A stretch of DNA of 64,000 nucleotides, taken from positions 1,736,001 to 1,800,000 of the forward strand of contig JBLDXI010000002.1 of assembly GCA_047495785.1 (NCBI GenBank). Direction: 5' to 3'. Made by a program: the position numbers and the translations under genes. A model generated the notes under the pieces. The model did not search any database. It was not told the origin of the DNA and saw only the letters and a list, made by a program, of their open reading frames with translations. The stretch is from Lepidodermella squamata. Lineage: Eukaryota; Gastrotricha. This document shows positions 1 through 9,306 of the stretch, one piece after another (within the stretch, counting starts at the first letter, position 1; every line of letters starts with the position of its first letter).

Positions 1-517
1 TTATTTTTAACCTCGGAAACTTGACTTTTCAAAAAAAAACCCATCGCAACGGTATACCCCTTTGATTCCTGTCCTGATACGAATCCCGCAGCTATGCCAG
101 AATTAAAGGTATTTACGTCGAATCCCAAGGTGGCCAAAATTAGGACACTTTTTGCCATTATATATTGATTAGTCTGGTTAAAATTCGTCAAAAATAAATG
201 TTAACTCCTTTCGATAGTATATAAAACCACCCAGGTGCCTTCCTACAGCCGGGTTTAAACCCGCAAATTGAAACCTACTTCAATTCTGTGGCCGAATTTA
301 GAAGGGGGCAATCTAGTGCAAAGTCAAGTGTGAGTTTTTCAGACAATTTTTTAAATGGAAAACGCTGAAAATCTGAAAACTGACAGATTCAAAGAGACAG
401 GCGCCATGTTGCAGATTTTCTCACGCGGTCCCGAACAATCGCAAAAACTGGTCATCATTGTCCTACCAAACAATACTGAACTATCAGATTATCACAAAAC
501 AGCCACGCCGCTCGCCT
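1..517. other. Gene-free 5' flank
   Basis: AT-rich sequence upstream of the maltase promoter. I see no open frame with protein-like composition, no RNA gene and no clear repeat. Confidence 0.6.
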
Positions 518-524
518 TATAAAA
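518..524 (+). promoter_or_regulatory. TATA box of the maltase gene
   Basis: TATAAAA in a GC-flanked context (CGCCTTATAAAAAAGGCC) lies about 135 bases before the maltase ATG. With a start site about 30 bases downstream, the 5' leader would be roughly 100 bases. Confidence 0.5.
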
Positions 525-653
525 AAGGCCTGCCCTTCGTCAGATTTCTTCATACATACTAGAGTGTAAGATTTGTATCTGAACAGCATTTCTGTTTGCG
601 TTCTCTTGTTGTCTTCGTTTTCTGGTTTCTTGTATCAATAACACTAAAATAAC

Positions 654-2994
654 ATGCCGAATCAACCCGCAGTTACATCGACGATCCGCGGCGCTATTGA
701 AGCCATTTCCCGCCCGTTTGCGCAATGTTTCAACGGCAAAGTTCCGATTCGACTTCCGTCTAATTCATCCCTACTTATCGACTCTAAATCTTCAAGATCA
801 CCCTCGCCAGTCGATGGTAAGAAATCTTTCATCTGGGACACTGACTGGTGGCGAAAGACTATCATCTACCAAATCTACCCTCGATCTTTCTGCGACTCGA
901 ATGGCGACGGCACTGGCGACTTGCGAGGCATTATTTCAAAACTCGACTATTTTACCTATCTGAACATCAACTGCATATGGCTGAGCCCGATCTACCAGTC
1001 GCCTATGCACGATCACGGCTATGACATCAGCGACTACAAGGCGATTGACCCGGTTTTTGGGACATTGCAAGACTTCGACGAGCTGATCGACGGGCTTCAC
1101 CAGCGTGGCATCAAGCTGCTGATGGATTTTGTGCCGAATCACACGAGTCATGAACATCAATGGTTCAAGGAGAGTTCGAAATCACGTGACAACCCTTACT
1201 CGGATTACTACGTTTGGTCCGATGGCATTGTTGATGAAGACGGAACGCGTCGCCCGCCAAACAACTGGGTAAGCCATTTTAATTTCAAATTTTTTGAAAT
1301 TTTTAAAATTTTAAGTAATTAAATTTTAAAATTTAAATTAAATTGCTAAACTTTTGAAATTTTTGAGATTATTGAAATTATTGAAATTATTGAAATTATT
1401 GAAGATTTTGAAAATTTTGAAAATTTAAAATTTAAACTTATGAAATTTAAATTTTTGTAATTTTTATTGACTTCGAATTTTCGATTTTTCGATATTTTTT
1501 TATTTTTTAGCTGAGCCTATTTGGCGGTTCCATGTGGCAATGGTGCGAATCTCGTCAACAGTACTACCTTCACCAATTTTTGCCCGAACAACCCGACCTG
1601 AACTACCGAAACCCGAAAGTTTGCCAAGAAGTTGAGGACGCACTCGCTTTCTGGCTCGAACGTGGCGTCGACGGCTTCCGCGTTGATGCCATCAAACACC
1701 TCGTCGAAGCTGAGAATTTGTTCCAGGACGAAGAGCTAACAAACCAACCCGTTCCGCCCGAACACTACGACTCGGTCCGGCACCGTTTAACGGCTGATCA
1801 GCCCGAAAATCACGCCATAATTCAGGGCTGGCGGCGGTTGCTGGACAAATTTCACGAACGCGATGGCTCGTACCGATTTATGGTGTCGGAAATTTACGAA
1901 GACGCCGATACTACGCTGCAAACGGTGATGGAGCACTACCACAACGGCTGCGATGCGCCGTTCAATTTCCGACTGATCAGCCATTTCAACCCGGAATCTG
2001 GCGGGTTAGGCCTGAAACACATCGTCGAAGAATGGATTCATACGATGCCGCCAGGAAAATGGCCGATTTGGGTGGTAAGTCTCGAAATTTCATTTCCCTG
2101 AATTTAATTTAATTTTTTTTATATTTCAGCTTGGAAATCACGACCAGCCGCGTATTGCCGATAAATTTGGGCCTGAATTTGCCGAGGCTTTGAACATCCT
2201 GTTGCTGCTGTTACCCGGCACTCCGGTCACATACTACGGCGAGGAATTGGGTATTCAAGGCCGAAATCTGCCGTTTGAAGAGACAAAAGACCATTTCTCA
2301 AAACGATTTGGCCCGGTTTGATTTCTGATTTTTCGTTTAATTTCAATATTTTTTCCTAATTTTTTAAAGGAACTTTACCACCTCTATTCGCGTGATAGAG
2401 CTCGTGGCCCAATGTGGTGGGATTCGTCAGAAAATGCCGGATTTTGCCCGGCCGAGGTGAAGCCATGGCTGCCGCCGCATGAAGAATACACAACGCGAAA
2501 TGTTGAGGTTTGTCTTTTTCGAAAAAATCACTGTTTTCCGTAAATTTTTTCAATTTTTTTAGGCTCAAAAGACGGTCGACAAAATGACGACGTTGCAGTT
2601 TTACCGTGAAACTGCCTTGCTGCGCCAAGAGGCTGAATTTCAGGACGGCACGTTCACGGTAGGCTACGCTTCAAGCAACCTGTTCACCTTCACGCGCCGC
2701 CTGCCTCATAATGGCGAAAATGCCGGGTTCCGCTACGACATTGTCGTCAACATCGGCAAGGAAGCCGAGTGTCTCGACACGCCGGCATCGACGCTTTTCA
2801 ACTACGACGCCAAGGCCGGGTTCATCGACGTCAGTAACGGCCGTCAGAAGCCGCGAATTCGCCTGCAAACTCACAATTTGAAGCCGGATCAAGAGAAAAG
2901 CATTGCGGCTTTCCCGTTCGCCCCGCTTACGATTTACCCGAGCCAGGCCTTTGTCATCCGATCGCGACCTGTCGACAAAATGAATGCCAATTAA
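654..2994 (+). CDS. Maltase-type alpha-glucosidase (GH13)
   Basis: Five exons: 654-1268, 1511-2074, 2130-2315, 2370-2507 and 2563-2994, giving 644 residues. All joins keep frame. The GH13 signatures are complete: WWRKTIIYQIYPRSF at the start of the barrel, DFVPNHTSH (region I), GFRVDAIKH with the nucleophile Asp, MVSEIYED with the acid Glu, and LGNHDQPRI with the transition-state Asp. By family it hydrolyses alpha-1,4-linked glucose from maltose and similar sugars. About 60 Ser-rich residues precede the barrel. I see neither a signal peptide nor the membrane anchor of SLC3-type amino-acid transporter heavy chains, so location is uncertain and an unseen 5' exon is possible. With all catalytic residues present it should be an active enzyme. 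Confidence 0.9.
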
Positions 2995-4260
2995 ATTGCA
3001 ACGACTTGATTAATATTTTTTTCCTTTTTTTCTCCTTTTTGCTTTTCATTATTATACTCGCTAGAGTGAGTGAGCCTTCGCATTAACTGCTAATTAGTTT
3101 CTTTCGAACTAAATAATGTAAATACCTGACTTGTACGAGTCAGGCCCTGCTTGTTAAAGTTTTCGCCGGTGTGATCTTGAATGATGTAAATAAATCTGTA
3201 TAAAATTGCATGCATGGTCAATTGAAGCGCGGCTTTGTTCGAAATCGATCATAATCAAGAGGGTCAATTAGTGTTTTTTTTAATTACACGCAGCCTTAAT
3301 TCCGGCCAATTAAGTCGGCAGACGGCTCTTGAATTCAAGTGCTTGAGCAGACATGAAGCCAGGTTCAAACTTATTTTGCAGTATAAAAGCAAATATTGTA
3401 CTGAGAGAAGCATCGCGACATCGGTAAAGTTTCGAACTATAGCCCTAATAAACAATTGATACAGAAAAAATACCGCTATTTCCGAAAAAACAAACAATCC
3501 ACCTTGAAATCTTTCCACCTCATTTCATGAGGCACAATCCTTTTCTCAAATAAATTAAAATTTGAACTTAATCTCAATCTAATTTTCCTAATTTTCTCTT
3601 AGTATTCAGAAGGTCCGTGCGCATCGTTCCTAAATAATTTACAGTTTTATCACTTAATAAATGTAATAAAAATCATTTTCATAATTACCAAGCATGCGCA
3701 TTATTTCTAGCGGTGAAAAATGAAATAATAACGTGCCTTTTTTGCGAGATTTTGCGCCATTGATACCGCTACCCGAATAAATTCCACCACTTCGGCGAGT
3801 AAATAATTCGCCGGGAAAACCCAAAAAATATTACAAAAAATACCTGCATTATACATTTCTAACAGCAGAACTTGTATATTACAGGAAATATTTTTTACAC
3901 TTTGGTGAACTGATGCGGAGGCGAGAACCCCTGAGAAACTAAATGTTGCTATATCTGTAGCGTAAACTATTCTTTTAGCGCTCAGAAGCTCAGAAGAGAT
4001 ATAAACGATCTGCGTGATCTTGATTGTTTTTAAATCGCAGCGGCCATATACATTGTAGCAAGTAAATATTTTCTGCAAACCTGTACCTATATTATGTTTA
4101 CGGGGAAAGATTCAAATCATAGACGGATTTCGAGGTAGCCAATTCAATACCACCTAACACTCCCTTTTTGCCTAAAATTATTGAAAGGTTTTTCATGTAA
4201 TTTGATTATAATATTTTAGGCTCATTAACTGAGCGCTGAAATAATTCGCAAAATTTTATT
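2995..4260. other. Intergenic; maltase 3' end
   Basis: A poly(A) signal AATAAA at 3189-3194 probably ends the maltase mRNA. The rest is AT-rich. Open frames here, including 123 codons on the minus strand at 3707-4078, show no domain, signal peptide or splice support. Confidence 0.5.
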
Positions 4261-5114
4261 ATGTCTTCTCATCGTGAAATCCACGCGGCCCTAACATCTT
4301 CAGCAGCACAATTCGTTAGCCAACTCGAAGAACTGGGCAATCAGTTGCAAGTCCTCGAAGACGAGGTTTGAAATTGAAATAATCTGAAAAATATTAAAAA
4401 TACATTTTTTTTCCAGCTCGAAAAGGTGAAACAGGAGAATACGACCCTGCGAGACGCCCTGAAAGCCGCCAATGACATCCACATTCGCCATATCGAAGAG
4501 CTGTCAGGCCTTGTCGAATCGGCGAAAAGTCTCAATCTCGATGCGCCTCCGGAGTAAGCGCGGTAATTATTTAAAATTGCCGTATATTTCATTTTTTTTA
4601 CCGAATTTTCTAAATTATTGATAAATTATTTAAATTATTTAAATTTAGATTGCTCTATAGCGCTGATTATTTTGCTAAATACCCGAAATATGACAGCAAA
4701 TTCGAATATTCGTCCGCCCTTTATCAATACCTCCACCGGTTATTTGCGTCTTTAAAGCACAATAAAGTTGGCAATATCGTCGCCTCGTCTTACCCTCACC
4801 GCCCTAATAACAGTAGCTTAGCCAGCGTCAGCGGCGCCGTCTACGCCGCTCAACAATTTCGTAATTACAACAGCAATCGGCGAAATCAACTCAGGCGTGG
4901 AAGCGTTGAAAGTCCGCCGAATAGTCGAAGCGGAAATAGCAGTAGAAACAGCAGCCGTCGAAGTGCTGCCAGGTCGAGTTTCACGCGAAAAGCGGCCAAT
5001 CACCCGTTTTATCGATCGGCTTATATGTTAATGCTTCGATTGACAGACTGCCGGCGGCATCATAAGGTCGACAACATCAACAACCAGCCTTACAATGAAA
5101 CGCCTGTGCTATGA
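4261..5114 (+). CDS. Unrecognised coiled-coil protein with Ser/Arg/Asn-rich tail
   Basis: Three exons: 4261-4365, 4417-4553 and 4649-5114 (235 residues). Residues 15-75 are a heptad-rich coiled coil (SQLEELGNQLQVLEDELEKV). A Tyr-rich segment follows (LLYSADYFAKYPKYDSKFEY), then a basic low-complexity tail rich in Ser, Arg and Asn. The second donor (GTAAGC at 4554) overlaps an in-frame stop: unspliced, exon 2 reads GAG TAA and ends at 4557 as a protein of 81 residues that is almost only coiled coil. Splicing restores frame (GA|A) into exon 3. I do not recognise the family; a coiled coil alone does not give a function. Exon 3 has biased composition but is open for 155 codons. Confidence 0.65.
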
Positions 5115-5532
5115 TTAATTTATATCATTATTTCCGATTGCCTTAAAAATTCGATTTTATTATTAATAAAATTATATAATTATTTGGATATAAAATAAAT
5201 AAATTATTCTTCTCTCACATTTGAATTTTGATGAGTAAAAAAACTGGCCTAAATTAAGGGTTCAATTTTTTGTCTAAATAATGTCAATAGAAGATGGCTA
5301 GGTAACGTCACTTAGCCACTTGTAAACATCGTGTACACGAATCTAGAATAAAATATTAACTCACATAGCAGCGCCCTGTAGACTTTAAGGAAGCTTTAAA
5401 ACCAAATTTCGGTTGAAATTTTGATAAAATTTGGAAACTTTCAAAACTACAAATTGCCGCACAATTAGAATTTTATTTATAATCACCGTTTATAATGCGA
5501 AAAAATAATTGATCAGCTAATTAATTCGAATT
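5115..5532. other. Gap between convergent genes
   Basis: AT-rich spacer between the tail-to-tail coiled-coil and homeobox genes. AATAAA-like strings occur near 5166 and 5194. Nothing else is visible. Confidence 0.5.
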
Positions 5533-6402
5533 TTAAGGCAGCGTTACTCTGGAAATTTCAGATCCGCATTTGCTGGTCATAACAAACGATGGGTAGTCAA
5601 CTGTGACGTTGTCATATTGATCGGTGGTCACTTTCAAATTAATCAGCCTGTCCTTGAACCTTCGATTGCGGAACCAAACCTTGATTTGCCGCTCCGTAAG
5701 CCCGAGTTCTTTAGCTAGACTAGCCTTTCTAGCAGCGCTGCAAAATTTACTGCTTTCATACTCCGCAGTGAGAATCTTCAAAAAATTACAGACGAAAATA
5801 ATCTCGAAATTTCCTCGAATTTTGTTGAATTTTACCCTTTTTTGCTGAGCATTGAAAATTCTCCGAACTTTTCCAGAACCAGATCCGGCTGGAGAAACGC
5901 TGCATTTGGGAGCTTTGCGAGACAAAACTGGGCTTAAAATCGGGACATTCAACTGAGTGTCGATGTTTATTTGTGAACAAGTCGTGATGGATTGGGGAAT
6001 TTTAGCCGCAGGAGGTGGAGAAATCGGCTGATCGATTTCCTCTTCTGCCGACAACGAATTAGGCCGATGGACGAACATTCTCGAACTTATTACGTCAAGC
6101 AAAGGATCTTGAAAGCCCTGCTCTTCCACTCGTTCCAAAATATTCAGCCGGTCAATAAGGCGATTCGCGAAGATGAACGCAGATTTACTAAAAATCGTCC
6201 GAATCGTTTCGTCATTTTTTTTTATTTTAAAACTTTAAATTTACCTGTAGTCGGCTGATGTCGATAAATCTAAACGATTTCGGCGGTCTTTAATCGATTT
6301 ATTTTCCATGATTTGAAGTAAATCGGAGCAAAGTAAAGCTACATCGCTCATAACTGCCCCAACATAGGCTCCGAGTGATACAGAAGTGTACTTACTGGCC
6401 AT
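5533..6402 (-). CDS. Divergent homeodomain protein
   Basis: Exons in transcript order: 6402-6245, 6187-5836 and 5775-5533 (250 residues). The homeodomain covers roughly residues 157-216. Helix 3 is LTERQIKVWFRNRRFKDR, with the invariant W48, F49, N51 and R53, and F8, L16 and L40 are in place. Position 50, which sets DNA base preference, is Arg instead of the usual Gln or Lys. The N-terminal half is unremarkable and Ser/Pro-rich. The last intron (5776-5835) is 60 bases, in frame and stop-free, between homeodomain residues 14 and 15. I cannot assign a homeobox class. An upstream in-frame TTG-initiated extension exists, but ATG 6402 is the first methionine codon. Confidence 0.8.
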
Positions 6403-7342
6403 GATGTCAAAAAGGGTGTTTTTCGAACAAATTTCAAAATGTGTCAAAAAAATACTCAGCGGGGAAGCGAAATCTGTTTAGATACTAGCATTTGATAACA
6501 GAAAGCTTCGCGCTAATCTCGACTTGTGCGGCTCTCGAAAGGTCGTCTTGAACACCACCTACGGCCACGTTTCTTCTCGCTACACACACGTTTGTTTATT
6601 TTAGTCAGGTGAATTTTTTGCGGCAGCTATTAATGTGTGTGTAGGCTTTATTTTTAAAGCGCGCGCGTGGTTATACTTGAGGCAGCTCTTCTTTAGGGTA
6701 TAAGCTCTCACGTGTATAGGTAGATCTATCATTTGTCTTCCCGCTAACGGGTGCAGATGGTTTGAGTTCGAGGTCTTAACGTGCGGCAACTTGAAGCTCG
6801 TGTTATTATGATGGGGAGGAGAGATAACAACAATCGTGCGTAATTTCTCGGATCTTCAGGTGATACTAGCGCGTCAATAGTGCAGCCACGTGGTTACTCG
6901 TTACTCATCTCTTGATTATTCATAATTGTTTTGGTAATTGCTTTATAACTGCCACTACAACAGACAAACAAGTTCAACTTGCATTGCCTACGCATTATTC
7001 TCGTGGAAATTTAGACAAATTTGGTGGCGAGGGAACGATTTCAGAGGGTCAAATGAGTAACAACAATTTCGAGCTCGATGTCCAATGGCTTATCATAATT
7101 AACGCGACCTGAGTTGAAGGAATCCACGCTCACTAAATAATCAGGTGCGCAATTAAGTTGTAAAAAATCCAAAATTTAGGGTTCCAACAAACTCTGGTTT
7201 TTCGATTTTCAAGTTTATGGTGCGTATACCAATTTCTTACTATTAGGCTTCTTTTGAGATTTGTGTTTTGACCATACACGTGTGACCTTTGACCTGTAAA
7301 CCCAAAGTTTAATACGAGTCATTAATGTCAGTTTACGAGGTA

Positions 7343-7435
7343 TACTTCATATCGATATCGATATCGATTCCGAGTATCGATTTTACGAATCAGTCATTTT
7401 ATTTCGATATCGAAAGCCTTGGGAGCCAAAATTGA
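7343..7435. repeat. ATCGAT-rich dispersed repeat
   Basis: The core is cgatatcgat runs, then aatcagt-attttt, then gccaaaattgaaaat. Related copies lie near 36006-36050, 42198-42280 (inside an MFS intron), 58110-58170 and 62250-62310. The copies share order but are diverged. Confidence 0.5.
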
Positions 7436-7540
7436 AAATTAATTTGCAAACCTTTCAGGGTACCAAAGGTCATGGAGGATATCAGTATCGATCAAGACGA
7501 GGAAAAACCAAGACCACAAAGCATCGAAATAACCATTCCG

Positions 7541-8215
7541 ATTTTTTAATAAACAAAATCAGCATGGTGGCAAAGTGCAATCAAACGCCTCCATATCACC
7601 CAAGGGGACAGCTCACATATTACAACTATGTAACATAATTCCCCTAGGGGCATAGAGAACAGAAGTACAAGAGAGGAACCTCACGCTGGAAACTTGAAAC
7701 ATTAATTCGAAGCGGTTTTTTTAAGCCGGATCTTTTCACAAAATGCGCGCTATTTTTTAGCGCACTTTTCTCGCGCAAACCCACAAAATTTCGGCAAAGC
7801 TTTTCTCCGGCTGTACTACTTCAAATCGGATTCCCCTTTTTATGGTGAATAGACCTGGTCCTGAACTTCAAAATTGCAAAAGGCTAGGCCGATATATGCA
7901 ACGGCTAAGCCTTTTGGCACCCTTCTGAAGCTGAAAAAATTCAGCGAAAAATTTCGCAAAAATAGCTCATTTTCAACGAATTTTTTGGTCGAAAGGTGTC
8001 ACCGATTTTAACAAATTTTCGCATGGAGATAGAGAATGCTTTCAAGTACTTAACCCCAACTTAGAGTTTAAATTCAGAAAATTCAGATTCAGAGTTTAAA
8101 AATGCGAAATTATCTAGTTTTTACAATCAAGATGGAGCTGGTTTCATCCTCGTGCCTCAGTGTTACTTCACTTGCTTGATTCGAACTTGAAGCTACGGTA
8201 TGGCCGCTATTATAG
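7541..8215 (-). pseudogene. Broken duplicate of the PTR-1 3' end
   Basis: Positions 8134-8215 closely match the last coding bases of PTR-1 (13110-13191), and 7541-7596 match the DNA just beyond the PTR-1 stop (12953-13012), in the same order and orientation. In the source the two blocks are about 100 bases apart; here they are separated by about 540. Only a short C-terminal fragment of the gene is present and no usable frame remains. This is a decayed segmental duplication with an insertion, not a gene. Confidence 0.7.
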
Positions 8216-8839
8216 AATGAATGCGGGAGAGTATCGAAGGAAAATTGGCAATAAATCGAAATGTGCAAATAAAACGATGGGTTTTAATTCTGAAATCTGA
8301 GTTTTAATTTTAAGCTCTTCGGTGTTTTGCTGCAAAGTTGCATGAACGTAATGTGAAAGGTGGAACACCAACTTAGCAGGGAAATTATTTGAAAAAGTGG
8401 TTTAAAAATTCAAAATTTACTTTGAAATCTTCGAATAAGGGATTTAATTAAGGAAAATGTGGAATTCAGAATATTGATTCGCCAACTTCGAACCGGTTCC
8501 AAGGCTGGAGTCAGCTTAACTTTAACGAATGAAAATATCGAGCAGGTTGATCTCGCGTTGTTCTAGCAGCTTCGAAGAGGTGCGAATCAGTTTTCCTAAT
8601 TATTTTTGCTGAAGAACAAAATAGCAGTAAAAACAACGATAACTTTTCATGTAATTTTTACTTCCAGCTTGTTACTTTCGAAACCTGGTGGAGAAAATAT
8701 CAACTCTTGACGTCCCTCTGCTCAAAATTTAAAAGCTGACTTCAAGATACTTTCAGGCTACTTTTCTATCCATTCGATACTTCGATTTAGCAGCTATTAT
8801 TTAGGTGAAGTTAGGTACAAGTGTTTTGAAATTGGGTGT

Positions 8840-9110
8840 GACTTTTTTCATCCGACGAATGTCTTATTTCATCCGACAACCAAAAATGTGACTAAAATCA
8901 TCCGACGTGAAGATATCGATTTTCTCGAATTTCCCGAGTTCGATTTATCCGTAGGGCCACACCCCTTTTATGCACCCTATTTTTGCCCCTGAACCGGCAG
9001 AATTTTATGGTGAAAGATTTATTTTTGAAAATATGAAAAAGCAACTCGGCTTGTTTTAGTCACATTTTTGGTTGTCGGATAAAAAAGACATTGGTCGGAT
9101 GAAAAAAGTT
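8840..9110. mobile_element. Palindromic MITE-like element
   Basis: The left arm (8840-8897) begins cttttttcatccgac and ends caaaaatgtgactaaaa. The right arm (9054-9110) is its near-perfect reverse complement, giving terminal inverted repeats of about 57 bases around a 155-base centre. A diverged relative lies at about 61705-62200. It has no coding capacity. It ends about 130 bases before the TATA box of the chitin-binding gene. Confidence 0.7.
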
Positions 9111-9242
9111 TTCCCCTAGAAATTAAGGTGGATGTTTTTGTCTCCGAATCTCCCAATAGACGTTTCGCCTCAAAATGACACGTGCCGACAAACTGAAATA
9201 AACAACTCGTGTTACACACGTCAGGGAATAACAAGTTCGGGT

Positions 9243-9249
9243 ATATAAA
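9243..9249 (+). promoter_or_regulatory. TATA box of the chitin-binding gene
   Basis: GTATATAAATC about 60 bases before the ATG at 9307, well placed for a start near 9275. Confidence 0.6.
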
Positions 9250-9306
9250 TCACGATTTTATCGCTAAAATTGATCATTTTATATTCGAGTTATTATTATT
9301 AGAGAA

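Larger units (their letters stand above)
6403..8839. other. Gene-free region with repeats
   Basis: About 2.4 kb without a convincing gene; small open frames such as 6912-7112 have no protein features. It holds an ATCGAT-rich dispersed repeat (about 7343-7435) and a decayed duplicate of the PTR-1 3' region (see 7541-8215). Confidence 0.55.

Noticed and set aside
3707-4078. 123-codon minus-strand open frame
   Set aside because: No signal peptide, motif or composition of a real gene; no supporting splice or promoter signal.
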